64,000 bases of DNA from Shewanella donghaensis (GCF_007567505.1 NZ_CP041783.1:3658001-3722000); one strand, 5' to 3'; shown: positions 1-13,300, counted from the stretch's first letter. Notes: generated by a model from the sequence alone, not told the origin. Made by a program: numbers and translations.

Positions 1-4
1 ATAA

Positions 5-37
5 AGCCCTAACTCAACGAGTTAGGGCTTTTTTCGT
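5..37 (+). terminator. Rho-independent terminator at the window start
   Basis: A perfect hairpin (AGCCCTAACTC with GAGTTAGGGCT) is followed by a run of six T. It lies just before a decayed tRNA and 5S copy and closely resembles the hairpin at 282-312, so it probably ends an rRNA operon lying to the left of the window. That operon is not visible, so the assignment is inference. Confidence 0.75.
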
Positions 38-74
38 TTGATTTATTATTTTTGTACGAGTATTTAATACACTA

Positions 75-142
75 GTAATTACTCACTAGGTAGAGCGCAT
101 TCTTGGTAAGGATGAGGTCGCCGCTCGATTCACCATCCTTAA
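75..142 (+). pseudogene. Degenerate tRNA-Thr(GGU) remnant
   Basis: The segment keeps the D-arm end (TAGAGCGC) and a complete anticodon arm with the loop TTGGTAA (anticodon GGT), followed by GAGGTCGCCG and a damaged T-arm (CTCGATTCACC). The acceptor stem no longer pairs and the CCA end is absent. In many gammaproteobacterial rrn operons a tRNA-Thr(GGU) gene sits between two 5S genes, and here a decayed 5S follows directly, so this reads as a dying 5S-tRNA-Thr-5S tail. It is unlikely to give a working tRNA. Confidence 0.7.
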
Positions 143-150
143 AAATAGCG

Positions 151-271
151 TTGTCTGGAGACAATATCATTGTAGTAACATCTGATCACATCCCAAATTG
201 AGCAGTGAAACGCAATTACGCCGATGATAGTGTGGGGACTCCCCATGTGTAAACAGGTTATTTCCAGGTGC
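151..271 (+). pseudogene. Degenerate 5S rRNA copy
   Basis: The segment aligns end to end with the intact 5S gene at 6598-6717. Long conserved blocks remain, such as GCAGTGAAACGCAAT and GATGATAGTGTGGGG, but there are many scattered substitutions, including in the terminal helix and around the CATCCCAAATTGAGC stretch. The length (about 121 bases) is still that of a 5S gene, so decay has been by point changes. It has no 16S or 23S in front of it within the window. Confidence 0.8.
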
Positions 272-281
272 CAAATAAGAT

Positions 282-312
282 AAAGGCCTAACTCATGAGT
301 TAGGCCTTTTTT
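282..312 (+). terminator. Terminator after the decayed 5S copy
   Basis: The hairpin AAAGGCCTAACTC / GAGTTAGGCCTTTTTT is intact although the 5S in front of it is decayed. Its core (CTAACTC/GAGTTAG) is shared with the terminator at 5-37, suggesting that tRNA, 5S and terminator arose as a duplicated unit. Confidence 0.75.
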
Positions 313-469
313 CGTTTGGGTTTGTAAAACATTTACAGCTAAAAGGTTGTCGATAAATGAGTATTACACATAACTTTTGGCTGTTTGGTTCTTTGATTGT
401 CACAAATAATTTAAGTGAAGAGCTAAATAAAGTTCAAAAAATGCGGAGTGTTTGATTTTATAAACTAAT

Positions 470-597
470 GACTCTTCGACTCTTCGACTCTTCGACTCTT
501 CGACTCTTCGACTCTTCGACTCTTCTACTCTTCTACTCTTCTACTCTTCTACTCTTCTACTCTTCTACTCTTCTACTCTTCTACTCTTCTACTCTTC
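470..597 (+). repeat. Octamer tandem array, 16 copies in two blocks
   Basis: Seven perfect copies of GACTCTTC (470-525) are followed by nine perfect copies of TACTCTTC (526-597). The single G-to-T difference splits the array into two homogeneous blocks. The strand is purine/pyrimidine biased. It lies in non-coding DNA about 540 bases upstream of the first rrn promoter. No gene reads through it. Apart from this array and the rrn signals, nothing recognisable was seen between 313 and 1137. Confidence 0.95.
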
Positions 598-1137
598 CGT
601 CTATATAACTCATTTTTCGACTCAAAAAGATTAACGGCTCTAAACATCTTATAAAAAGTCATACTTCAACCTATCTGTATGGCGCAGCTATGCCAGCTGT
701 ATTAACTTTATAGAAGTTTTTTCAGTTAATTTGAAGCAGCACTGACCGACCCCAAATGATTAAGAACGTATTACAGCTAGAATAAATTTAGATATTTTCG
801 GTTTTTTTTACCAATTCAACTAAAATTGAAAGCCGCGTCTGATAAATGTGTCGTTAGATCAGCGCTTTTTAACGCTGAAACAATTTATCAACCCGAAAAA
901 TGGGGATAGTTTTACCGCAGTCATCATTGTGCTGCTACGAGTGAATAGCAGAAATGGCGGTTACGATGGCCGTTAACTCTTTGTATCATTGACGTTGGGG
1001 AATAAAAGGTTGTTATAGCACTGCGGTAATTAACGGCTATTACCCCTTAAATTGTGGGTAACTGTGGGGGTAACAAGTGTGTATCCTGTACTTAAGCGTT
1101 TAATGCTAAAAAACTTCATTTTTATGCAAAAAAGCCC

Positions 1138-1165
1138 TTGCGCGAAATTCTGATTTGCCTATAAT
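1138..1165 (+). promoter_or_regulatory. rrn promoter P1
   Basis: TTGCGC at 1138-1143 and TATAAT at 1160-1165 are separated by 16 bases. An AT-rich tract precedes it (a possible UP element) and a GC-rich discriminator (GCGC) follows, as is typical of growth-rate and stringently controlled rRNA promoters. Function is inferred from sequence. Confidence 0.7.
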
Positions 1166-1284
1166 GCGCATCCACTGACACGGCGACAGGCCAATAGGCT
1201 CAACGTGTTAGCGTTAATTAAGACGGTTTTACATCATCATAATTAACGGGCAGAAAAGCATTTTAAATTAACGTTAAAAATGAC

Positions 1285-1312
1285 TTGACGCCCACAACGG
1301 GAAGTGTAGAAT
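1285..1312 (+). promoter_or_regulatory. rrn promoter P2
   Basis: TTGACG at 1285-1290 and TAGAAT at 1307-1312 are separated by 16 bases, about 290 bases upstream of 16S. It has an AT-rich upstream stretch and, like P1, a CGC-containing start region (both promoters are followed by a GCATCC sequence). Confidence 0.65.
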
Positions 1313-1371
1313 ACGCATCCCTAAGCCAACGACCTAGCGTCTAACGGCGGTATCTGAAAGATTGATACCAA

Positions 1372-1385
1372 CGCTCTTTAACAAT
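1372..1385 (+). promoter_or_regulatory. boxA antitermination signal of the rrn leader
   Basis: GCTCTTTAACAAT matches the boxA element recognised by the Nus antitermination complex in gammaproteobacterial rRNA leaders. A second copy (TGTTCTTTAACAAT) sits in the 16S-23S spacer at 3240-3253, as expected. Confidence 0.8.
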
Positions 1386-1602
1386 CAAACAAGAAATCTG
1401 TGTGGACACTCACAGGTGTTGAGTTAATCGAAATTGCTACTTAGGTAGCAATCAAAATTATTTACTCAATGTAACGATGAGTGTTCATAGCAATATGTAA
1501 CAAACGTTTTAGAGATTCTTCCGAGTCTTTAAATCGAAATCAGAATTCATTGAGCCAAAGCGACGTTCTTATTTATAAGAATGGTTGCTTTAACAAAACT
1601 TT

Positions 1603-3144
<1,542 letters not shown>

Positions 3145-3239
3145 CCTATACGACTAACTTAATGTTTGTTGAGTGTTCACACAGATTGCTTGTTAACTTC
3201 TTCGGAAGTTGAGCGAAATGCGCCGCGAGCCGGTTAGCA

Positions 3240-3253
3240 TTGTTCTTTAACAA
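3240..3253 (+). promoter_or_regulatory. boxA in the 16S-23S spacer
   Basis: TGTTCTTTAACAAT lies in the spacer, followed by TTGGAAAGC, the usual arrangement upstream of 23S. The spacer (3145-3523, about 380 bases) contains no tRNA-Ile, tRNA-Ala or tRNA-Glu sequence, only this signal and the processing-stem flanks. Confidence 0.75.
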
Positions 3254-3523
3254 TTTGGAAAGCTGATAGTATTTAACATGATGATGTCTGTCGTTGTGTT
3301 ATTTACAAAATCGTATTATTGGGAAATTAATCCTTTTTCAATAATACATTGAGTTCTCAAAACACTTTATTAAGTGTCTTGAATATTCTAAAAATCTAAG
3401 GCGAATTTGTGTACTCGAAAGAGATGCAAATTATGTAATAAACCAGCTAGTTACGATATAACTGTTAAGGCTACCCGCTTTAACAACACTTATTTTCATT
3501 TATGAAACTGATGTGGGTTGTAT

Positions 3524-6416
<2,893 letters not shown>

Positions 6417-6597
6417 TACAACCCAGATGAGTTTTATCTGAGTGTGTTGTGGTAACTAGATTTATTACAGACTGAAAAGTCGAACTTAGATACGAATATA
6501 AAGCGCTTAATGAAGTGCGAACTCAAAAAAATCTCGAAAGAGTTATCAGATTTCCGAATTATTATTTACTGCGTTTGCGGTAAATGAAGCAAGAATT

Positions 6598-6717
6598 TGC
6601 TTGGTGACAATAGCATTGTGGTACCACCTGATCCCATCCCGAACTCAGCAGTGAAACGCAATAGCGCCGATGATAGTGTGGGGTCTCCCCATGTGAAAGT
6701 AGGTCATCGCCAAGCGT
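6598..6717 (+). rRNA. rrf: 5S ribosomal RNA
   Basis: About 120 bases beginning TGCTTGGTGACA and ending GCCAAGCGT, with paired ends (GCTTGGTGA with TCATCGCCAAGC) and the conserved CCGAACTCAGCAGTGAAACG block. It follows 23S by about 180 bases, has no tRNA after it, and is followed by a strong terminator. Confidence 0.95.
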
Positions 6718-6730
6718 CTAATAAGTATTA

Positions 6731-6756
6731 AGCCCGCTACTATGTAGCGGGCTTTT
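6731..6756 (+). terminator. Terminator of the rRNA operon
   Basis: AGCCCGCTAC and GTAGCGGGCT form a perfect ten-pair GC-rich stem, followed by a T run. It lies 14 bases after the 5S gene. Confidence 0.85.
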
Positions 6757-6786
6757 TGCGTTTTACGGCTTTTAACGAATGAACAG

Positions 6787-6882
6787 GTGAAAGTAGGGTG
6801 CAATGTGTGTGTTGATAACGCAACGCTTTATACAGATATGGAACGCGGAGGATGTATCCGCAGCTGAACATCGCCAAGCGCC
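6787..6882 (+). other. Scar resembling a split 5S 3' end
   Basis: GTGAAAGTAGG at 6787-6797 and ACATCGCCAAGCG at 6868-6880 match two consecutive pieces of the 5S 3' end (GTGAAAGTAGG then TCATCGCCAAGCG), separated here by about 70 unrelated bases. It looks like a relic of a further 5S copy. The rest of the 6757-7186 interval shows no gene. Confidence 0.5.
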
Positions 6883-7148
6883 AAATTTATCTTAATAAGA
6901 GTACTTAATGAGAACAGGTAGTCCGTAACTGATGTAATTAGTTTTGTTTTGGTTGGTATTTAAAATAATATGGAGTACAAAAGACTTGTTTGTATGTGAA
7001 GGCTGTTGTATCAAATAGGTTTATTTAAGCATGTCATATAAATCCATATGTCTGTGCATTTTATAAATAATGATAGTGAGTAATAAAATAGAGACTTATA
7101 TGATAGTTGACTGGAGTTGTATCTAAATTTGTTTAGCTAGAGTAGTAG

Positions 7149-7172
7149 AAGCACCTAGTAAGAAGGTGCTTT
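7149..7172 (-). terminator. Probable terminator of the pil-mutT gene string
   Basis: A stem AGCACCT / AGGTGCT lies just past the stop of mutT on the minus strand. The T-rich tail after it is short and interrupted, so termination strength is uncertain. Confidence 0.5.
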
Positions 7173-7186
7173 ATAAGGGGTATGGT

Positions 7187-7579
7187 TTAGCTCTGATTTA
7201 ATAATTTTTCTAGTATGGGAAGATTTGCTGCAGGGAATTCATACTGACAAAGGTCTGCTTTATCAACCCATCGTATTTGTTGGCCTTCTAATCCAATAGC
7301 TAAGCCAGAAAAGTCTGTCACTAAATGGATCTGTAGAAATACCTGTTTATCAGGGTAGTTATGTGAGATGTCCATAAACGAAATAGTTGAATTTACATTC
7401 AAGCCAACTTCTTCCTTAAGCTCTCTGATTAACGCTTCAGACACAGTTTCATCATTTTCGACCTTACCACCTGGAAACTCCCATTTATTCCCTTGGTGAA
7501 GGTGTGCATGCCTCATGGCCAGCAATATCTGTTGTTGTTTATTTATGATGACACCAACTGCTACATTTACTCTTTTCAT
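7187..7579 (-). CDS. mutT: 8-oxo-dGTP diphosphatase MutT
   Basis: A 130-residue Nudix hydrolase, the usual MutT length. The Nudix box is complete: G38, E44, R52, E53, E56, E57 and G59 in the pattern GX5EX7REUXEEXGU. MutT hydrolyses oxidised dGTP (and related nucleotides) to the monophosphate in the cytosol, preventing A-to-C transversions. It is the last gene of the minus-strand run pilA-pilB-pilC-pilD-coaE-zapD-yacG-mutT; yacG ends 26 bases upstream. This order is typical of Shewanella and relatives. A related Nudix enzyme is possible in principle, but context supports MutT. Confidence 0.92.
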   Translation of the reverse strand: MKRVNVAVGVIINKQQQILLAMRHAHLHQGNKWEFPGGKVENDETVSEALIRELKEEVGLNVNSTISFMDISHNYPDKQVFLQIHLVTDFSGLAIGLEGQQIRWVDKADLCQYEFPAANLPILEKLLNQS

Positions 7580-7605
7580 AAAGATTCTTTTGTTTTGCTG
7601 AAAGA

Positions 7606-7815
7606 TTAATGTTTAAAGAAGTCGCCTTCGTCAAAACCTTCGCTATCTAACATTTCATGATCGAATTCTGGTTTGACTGGTATTGTGTGTTTCTCACTAG
7701 CCCAATCTCCGAGATCAATCAATTTACATCTTTCACTACAGAAAGGTTTAAATTTAGATTCTTGGATCCATTCAACTTCACTTTGGCATATTGGACATTT
7801 AACTGAAATGGGCAT
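7606..7815 (-). CDS. yacG: DNA gyrase inhibitor YacG
   Basis: A 69-residue protein with a four-cysteine zinc site (C7, C10, C26, C30) in the arrangement CPIC...CSERC, followed by the signature [11 protein letters not shown]. YacG proteins bind zinc and, in E. coli, bind GyrB and inhibit gyrase. The acidic C-terminal tail ([10 protein letters not shown]) is typical. It lies between zapD and mutT, 40 bases after zapD, and probably shares their transcript. Confidence 0.93.
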   Translation of the reverse strand: MPISVKCPICQSEVEWIQESKFKPFCSERCKLIDLGDWASEKHTIPVKPEFDHEMLDSEGFDEGDFFKH

Positions 7816-7855
7816 AATTTTCTCACTTTATAAATTCGTTTGAATATTAATGAAT

Positions 7856-8593
7856 TTAACTGCAAGTTGCTAGTTGGAATTTAACTAATTTTTCCGTGTG
7901 TTTTTGGTTGGTAAAATTGACAAAATGAATAGCATAACGATTTTTATGTCCGCTGATTGTAGGGTAGCAACCCTGTGAGTTTTGGATACGAACTCTAATA
8001 AGTGTAAGGGATTGAGGACTGTTTCCTTGATAAAAGCCTAGCGGGGCTTCCGATGTTCTAAATTCTGCAGTGCTTCTGGTTAAATCGAGGAGCGTTTTGA
8101 TTGGATCTAATATTGCTTTGAATTGAGAAACCCATCCATTTAGGTCGTTTTGCCTTTCTGGCCATGATTTAGATAGCCAGAAATGTAATTGTGGTAAATC
8201 GAAATTACAGCAAGCTCCCGGCATGCCAAAACGTTGTTTTAGTGCTGCAATGAAGCGATCATTCTTTAAATGACAACCTATTCTTTCATTAGTTTGTAAT
8301 GGTGCTTTAGCTGTATTTAGTTTGTCTATAATAGTTTGTATTTGGTGTTTATCTACATGAGGTAATGCATGCCATTTTTCTAACAGAACAAGTTGTTTTT
8401 CAATATCTTTTAATATATCTGTACGGTAATCGCAACGGTCTGTAAGTTCGGATAAGGAAAATAAAGGATAAAAGCAGTGATGCTGATGATCTATGTCAAC
8501 ATGTTGTTTTAGTTGGTCAGCTAGATACTCAAGGCGTAAATAGCTTCTTGTTTTTTCATTTAAAGGTTGTTCGTAAATCAGTTGATCATTCAT
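7856..8593 (-). CDS. zapD: Cell division protein ZapD
   Basis: A 245-residue all-helical protein of the ZapD (formerly YacF, DUF1342) family. ZapD crosslinks FtsZ filaments through the FtsZ C-terminal tail and stabilises the Z ring. Recognisable features are the N-terminal YEQPLNEKTRSYLRLE, the central ACCNFDLPQLHFWL and the C-terminal GCYPTISGHKNRYAIHF stretches. The length matches the family. It starts only 5 bases after the coaE stop and precedes yacG, the conserved gammaproteobacterial order. Confidence 0.93.
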   Translation of the reverse strand: MNDQLIYEQPLNEKTRSYLRLEYLADQLKQHVDIDHQHHCFYPLFSLSELTDRCDYRTDILKDIEKQLVLLEKWHALPHVDKHQIQTIIDKLNTAKAPLQTNERIGCHLKNDRFIAALKQRFGMPGACCNFDLPQLHFWLSKSWPERQNDLNGWVSQFKAILDPIKTLLDLTRSTAEFRTSEAPLGFYQGNSPQSLTLIRVRIQNSQGCYPTISGHKNRYAIHFVNFTNQKHTEKLVKFQLATCS

Positions 8594-8598
8594 TATTA

Positions 8599-9213
8599 TT
8601 ATCTTGTAGATGCTTTATCTAAAAATTTCTGATGTAACAACTGAACAGTTTTACGTACTTCTATGGGAGCCTGAGTATTGTCGATAATATCATCGGCTTT
8701 TTGAAGTCTTTCACTTCTTTCAATTTGACTCGTAATTATTTGTTCAACTTGTGTTGAACTCACACCATCTCGCTTTGCTGTTCTTGCTATTTGCTGGTTT
8801 GGCGGAATATCCACCACTAAAGTCGTATTGACTAAACTATCTAACCCATTCTCAAATAGCAAGGGTACAACCATAATTACATAAGTTGATTTAGCACTTT
8901 CTACAGCTTCTAACATCCTTGTTCTTATCAAAGGATGTAATAGACTATTTAGCCATCGCCTTTGTTGTGGATTATTAAACACTTTTTCACGGAGCTTTGA
9001 ACGGTCTAACTCACCTGAATCAAGTAAAACATTGGAACCAAAATGCTCTTCGATTTTTGTTAAACCTACAGAGCCGAAAGAGACCACTTCTCTTGCTATA
9101 ATATCTGCATCAACAAGTTCAATTCCCAACTCTGCGAACAAATTCGCTATTGTTGTTTTACCCGAGCCGATACCACCCGTTAGACCAACAATGTATTGAC
9201 TCATATCTATCAC
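8599..9213 (-). CDS. coaE: Dephospho-CoA kinase
   Basis: A 204-residue P-loop kinase that phosphorylates the 3'-hydroxyl of dephospho-CoA, the last step of coenzyme A synthesis. The Walker A motif GLTGGIGSGKTT occupies residues 10-21; DADIIAREV and LLHPLIR are family signatures. Translation may begin at M1 or at M4 (MSQYIVGLTGG), the latter being closer to the usual CoaE N-terminus. It sits between pilD and zapD, as in many gammaproteobacteria. Confidence 0.94.
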   Translation of the reverse strand: MIDMSQYIVGLTGGIGSGKTTIANLFAELGIELVDADIIAREVVSFGSVGLTKIEEHFGSNVLLDSGELDRSKLREKVFNNPQQRRWLNSLLHPLIRTRMLEAVESAKSTYVIMVVPLLFENGLDSLVNTTLVVDIPPNQQIARTAKRDGVSSTQVEQIITSQIERSERLQKADDIIDNTQAPIEVRKTVQLLHQKFLDKASTR

Positions 9214-9248
9214 TCTTAATTGTTACTGAGTAGAAGGAATGTAAATTG

Positions 9249-10163
9249 CTACAAAGTCCCTAAATACCAATTGATAATATCTTGTCCCCATATTAAAGCA
9301 ATCCAACCTGCGAGCGCTATGTAGGGACCAAAAGGGATAGGGTTGCCTTTAGCAAGTCTTTTGAAAATGATTAAAGTTATACCTACAAAGGCTCCAACTA
9401 ACGATGATAGTAAAATAATTAGTGGTAAGAATTGCCAGCCTAACCAGGCTCCAAAGACCGCTAGTAATTTGAAGTCACCATAACCCATGCCTTCTTTGCC
9501 TGTGACTAATTTGAATAACCAAAATACTGACCATAGGCTCAAATAACCTGCAGCAGCACCAATTAGTGAGTCTGTAGGGCTAGCAAATACACCATTTAGA
9601 TTAATGATTAATCCTAACCATAGAATTGGCAAAGTTAGTTGATCAGGCAGGAGCATTTCATCTAAATCAATTCCCGTTAAGGCAACTAAGACAAAGGTTA
9701 ATATTGAGCTGAACAAAAACTGCCAGGTAGGGCCGAAATGCCATGCTAATGTAGCAATCAAGGCTCCTGTAATGAATTCAATGATAGGGTAGCGCGGACT
9801 AATAGCTGTTTTGCAGCTAGCACATTTTCCTTTTAAGAGTAGCCAACCTAATACAGGGAGGTTATGCCAAGCTTTAATGTTGGTTTTACATTTCGGGCAA
9901 GCAGAATTGGGTACGACTAGATTGTATTTTTCAGGGTAGTGATCAATAGGTTTATTTAAACGTTTTTCACCCACTTCTTTGACAATATCTGGGTGATATT
10001 CACTTAAGTAAAAATTGCATTCACTTTGCCATTCACGTTTCATCATTACTGGAAAACGATGAATCACCACATTTAAAAAACTGCCAATGGTGGCAGCAAA
10101 GATAAAACTGATTAGCATAAAGAGCCAAGGGTATTGGCTCATAGTAGATATAAATTCTGTCAT
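9249..10163 (-). CDS. pilD: Type IV prepilin peptidase / N-methyltransferase PilD
   Basis: A 304-residue polytopic inner-membrane enzyme that cleaves prepilin leaders after Gly and methylates the new N-terminal Phe. The cytoplasmic zinc domain has two CxxC pairs (CPKC and CASC, about residues 88-118). The two catalytic aspartates lie in GIDLDEMLLPD and GYGDFKLL. It is downstream of pilB and pilC in the same orientation. It is the only prepilin peptidase gene in the window, so it probably also processes the MSHA pilins and pseudopilins encoded at 61016-64000. Confidence 0.95.
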   Translation of the reverse strand: MTEFISTMSQYPWLFMLISFIFAATIGSFLNVVIHRFPVMMKREWQSECNFYLSEYHPDIVKEVGEKRLNKPIDHYPEKYNLVVPNSACPKCKTNIKAWHNLPVLGWLLLKGKCASCKTAISPRYPIIEFITGALIATLAWHFGPTWQFLFSSILTFVLVALTGIDLDEMLLPDQLTLPILWLGLIINLNGVFASPTDSLIGAAAGYLSLWSVFWLFKLVTGKEGMGYGDFKLLAVFGAWLGWQFLPLIILLSSLVGAFVGITLIIFKRLAKGNPIPFGPYIALAGWIALIWGQDIINWYLGTL

Positions 10164-10201
10164 TTTATTCTTATTTTATATAATTAATTCTAGAGTACGC
10201 A

Positions 10202-11464
10202 TTAACCTACTACTTTACCCATTTGGAAAATAGGCAAATACATAGCGACAATCAGTCCTCCGACAACGGTGCCAATGACAACCATCATTATCGGTTCTAT
10301 TAAGCTTGATAATCCATCTACAGCATCATCAACCTGCATTTCATAAATGTTAGCGACTTTATTAAGCATGTCATCTAATCCTCCAGACTCTTCCCCAATC
10401 ATCACCATTTGAACTAGCATGTCAGGAAATAATCCGGTGGTGCGCATGGCTACATTCATTTGCATTCCCGCCATGACTTCTTGCCTAACCTTTAACAATG
10501 CTTTTTTGTAAACTGCATTTCCTGATGCTCCAGCGGCAGATTCTAACCCGTCAATTAATGGCACTCCTGCAGAAAAGGTTGTTGCTAGAGTTCGAGCAAA
10601 TCTTGCCATCGAACCCTTGTGTAAAATTGGCCCTATAGCTGGAATCTTTAATATAAGAGCATCTACTGCGTCTCTTACCGCTTGAGAGTTTCTGTGGGCT
10701 CTTACAAAAGTAAATACCATTGCAAACAGAATCGCTGCAATAATATACCAGGACGATTGAAGTGCACGTGAAATTTCCAATACAAATTGTGTAAATGCAG
10801 GTAATTCAGCGCCAAAACCAGCAAATATTTCTTCAAACTGCGGCACAACGAATAGTAGTAATAAAACGGTAACTGCGATCGCAACAATAACTACAGCAGC
10901 AGGATAAAACATGGCTTTTTTAATTTTCGATTTCAGAGCTTCTGATTTTTCACGATATGTCGCAATTCGGTCAAATACAGCATCTAAAGAGCCTGAATGC
11001 TCGCCCGCTGCTACGAGATCAACGTAAAGGTCATCAAAATATAATCTGTGAGGACGTAAAGCGTCAGATAAAGGAATACCAGATTGGACTTCCGTTAAAA
11101 TATTACCCAATAACTCACGTACTTTGGCCTTTTCGTGGCCACGACCTAATAACTGTATCGTTGTTACCAGCGGGACACCAGCGGAAAGCATTGTCGCTAT
11201 TTGACGAGTTATCATTGCAATGTCCATTGCAGTAATTCTTTTCTCAGATTTAAATAACGATGCTGATTTTTTTCTCACCCCTTTAGGCGTCACGCCTTGT
11301 GATTTTAATATACCGCGAATTTCTGCTATTGTGCTGCCACGTAATTCTCCCGAAGTACGTTGCCCGTCTCGATTGACTCCCTTCCACTCGAAAGTAAACA
11401 CTTTTGGTTGGTGTTTTATATCTTTCTTGGGTTTTGATTTACTTCTTCGGGTTGCAGTTGCCAT
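10202..11464 (-). CDS. pilC: Type IV pilus inner-membrane platform protein PilC
   Basis: A GspF/PilC-family platform protein of 420 residues, with two repeated T2SSF domains and membrane segments near the middle and C-terminus (AVVIVAIAVTVLLLLFVVP and IMMVVIGTVVGGLIVAMYLPIF). It anchors the pilus base and couples to the PilB ATPase. The reading frame opens at 11554, but the start at 11464 (MATATRRSKSK) is preferred: it has a good AAGGA ribosome-binding site 9 bases away, matches family N-termini, and avoids running back over the pilB 3' end. Confidence 0.93.
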   Translation of the reverse strand: MATATRRSKSKPKKDIKHQPKVFTFEWKGVNRDGQRTSGELRGSTIAEIRGILKSQGVTPKGVRKKSASLFKSEKRITAMDIAMITRQIATMLSAGVPLVTTIQLLGRGHEKAKVRELLGNILTEVQSGIPLSDALRPHRLYFDDLYVDLVAAGEHSGSLDAVFDRIATYREKSEALKSKIKKAMFYPAAVVIVAIAVTVLLLLFVVPQFEEIFAGFGAELPAFTQFVLEISRALQSSWYIIAAILFAMVFTFVRAHRNSQAVRDAVDALILKIPAIGPILHKGSMARFARTLATTFSAGVPLIDGLESAAGASGNAVYKKALLKVRQEVMAGMQMNVAMRTTGLFPDMLVQMVMIGEESGGLDDMLNKVANIYEMQVDDAVDGLSSLIEPIMMVVIGTVVGGLIVAMYLPIFQMGKVVG

Positions 11465-11519
11465 CAAGAAAATCCTTTTTGTTATAATTAGACAATTTTC
11501 ATATCCATTGCTACTAAAA

Positions 11520-13253
11520 TCAATTGAAACTGGTGACTCGGTTGACCTCGACAATACTGGTAATGCCTTTAGTGACTTTTAGTAAGCCTGAAAGTCTTAA
11601 ATCTCGCATGCCGTTGTCTTTAGCTTGTTGAGCTATTTGCAGTGAGTTGCCACCTTCCATAATAGTACGGGCTATTTCGTCAGTCATTTTCATTACTTCG
11701 TAAATACCCACTCGACCTTTGTAGCCGCCAGAACAATGTTCACAGCCGATAGGCTTATAGACGGTAAAGTCTGAATCAATCATTTCTTGAGTAAAACCTA
11801 AGCGCGTTAATTCTGCCTGGGGAACATCTTCGGGTTGTTTACATTCAGGGCACAATCTTCGGGCTAGACGCTGAGCAATAATCAAGTTTACAGAGCTGGC
11901 AATATTATAGCCCGGAACACCCATATTAATTAAGCGAGTAAGGGTTTCTGCTGCAGAATTGGTATGTAAGGTTGATAGAACCAAGTGACCCGTTTGTGCC
12001 GCTTTAATCGCGATTTCAGCAGTTTCTAAATCTCGAATTTCACCTACCATCACCACATCGGGATCTTGACGTAAAAATGATCTTAATGCTGAAGGAAAGG
12101 TTAAGCCTGCTTTTAAATTAATGTGAACCTGGTTAACCCCCTCTAAATTGATTTCTACCGGATCTTCTGCGGTGGAGATATTACGTTCTTCGGTGTTAAG
12201 AATATTAAGTCCAGTATAAAGCGATACGGTTTTACCTGAACCTGTGGGACCTGTAACTAAAATCATGCCTTGAGGCTTAGCGAGCATTTGCTCATAAAGT
12301 TCACGTTGATCATCTTCGTAGCCTAATTTCTCAATGCCTAGCTGGGCAGAAGATGAATCGAGGATACGCATTACGATTTTTTCGCCCCAAATAGTAGGCA
12401 GCGAACTGACACGAAAATCGATTGATTTAGTCCGTGAAAGCTTCATTTTTATGCGGCCATCCTGGGGAACGCGACGCTCTGCAATATCCAGTTTTGACAT
12501 TACCTTTAAGCGGGCTGATATTCTGCTGGACAGGTTTACCGGCGGCTCGGACACTTCATGTAATATACCGTCAATTCTGAAGCGAATACGGTAACGCTTT
12601 TCGTAGGGCTCAAAATGTAAATCTGAAGCACCTTTACGGATGGCATCGGTAAGAATTTTATTAATATAGATAACTATGGGAGCATCATCACTGCTTTCGG
12701 CTTCAGGCTCTTCATTGCGTTTATCATTATCAGAAAGTTCGATGCCAGCAAGCGCTTCTTCGTCTATACCATCTAAACCGAGGCCGGATATGTCATCTTC
12801 CAGAAGTTTTTCTATAGCAATCTGAAGTTTATCATCTTCAACGATAATGGCTTCAGCATGCAAACCAAGACTAAATTGAAAGTCTTCGAGAGCGGCAATA
12901 TTGGTGGGGTCGGAAGTAGCAATAAATAAACGATTACTGCGTTTAAATAGAGGAAGGCAGCGATGGTTCAACATCAGTTTTTTATTGAGTATGTCTTCAG
13001 GGATATTGGCTAGATCGAACTCTGAAATATCTAGTAGTGGCGCACCATACTCTTCATAACAAAGCTCTGCAATTTCTCTGGCAGACAAAAGCTTATCTTT
13101 AATTATGGAGCTAACAAGCGATTGTTTGGTTTTACGGGATTGGGAAATTGCGGCTGCTACTTGTTGCTCAGATAGTAAATTTTTACGGATGAATAACGTC
13201 GATAGTCCTAAATTTAATCCCGATGAAGACATACTTTTTTGCTCTGCTAACAT
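11520..13253 (-). CDS. pilB: Type IV pilus assembly ATPase PilB
   Basis: A 577-residue GspE/PilB hexameric ATPase that powers pilus extension. An N-terminal MshEN-type domain is followed by the catalytic domain with Walker A GPTGSGKT, an Asp box, the Walker B region [12 protein letters not shown] and the His box STLHTNSA. A four-cysteine zinc site follows (CPEC and CEHC). The start may be M1 or M8 (MSSSGLNLG). A terminator hairpin separates it from pilA, so pilA transcripts probably end mostly before pilB. Confidence 0.95.
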   Translation of the reverse strand: MLAEQKSMSSSGLNLGLSTLFIRKNLLSEQQVAAAISQSRKTKQSLVSSIIKDKLLSAREIAELCYEEYGAPLLDISEFDLANIPEDILNKKLMLNHRCLPLFKRSNRLFIATSDPTNIAALEDFQFSLGLHAEAIIVEDDKLQIAIEKLLEDDISGLGLDGIDEEALAGIELSDNDKRNEEPEAESSDDAPIVIYINKILTDAIRKGASDLHFEPYEKRYRIRFRIDGILHEVSEPPVNLSSRISARLKVMSKLDIAERRVPQDGRIKMKLSRTKSIDFRVSSLPTIWGEKIVMRILDSSSAQLGIEKLGYEDDQRELYEQMLAKPQGMILVTGPTGSGKTVSLYTGLNILNTEERNISTAEDPVEINLEGVNQVHINLKAGLTFPSALRSFLRQDPDVVMVGEIRDLETAEIAIKAAQTGHLVLSTLHTNSAAETLTRLINMGVPGYNIASSVNLIIAQRLARRLCPECKQPEDVPQAELTRLGFTQEMIDSDFTVYKPIGCEHCSGGYKGRVGIYEVMKMTDEIARTIMEGGNSLQIAQQAKDNGMRDLRLSGLLKVTKGITSIVEVNRVTSFN

Positions 13254-13300
13254 AATGATATGGTTTGATTATGGCACAATATGATAAAGCTTCCAAAGAC

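Noticed and set aside
470..597. CRISPR array
   Set aside because: The repeats are contiguous octamers without spacers and there are no cas genes in the window.
11465..11554. 30-residue N-terminal extension of PilC
   Set aside because: It would overlap the pilB 3' end and lacks family similarity; the start at 11464 has a good ribosome-binding site.
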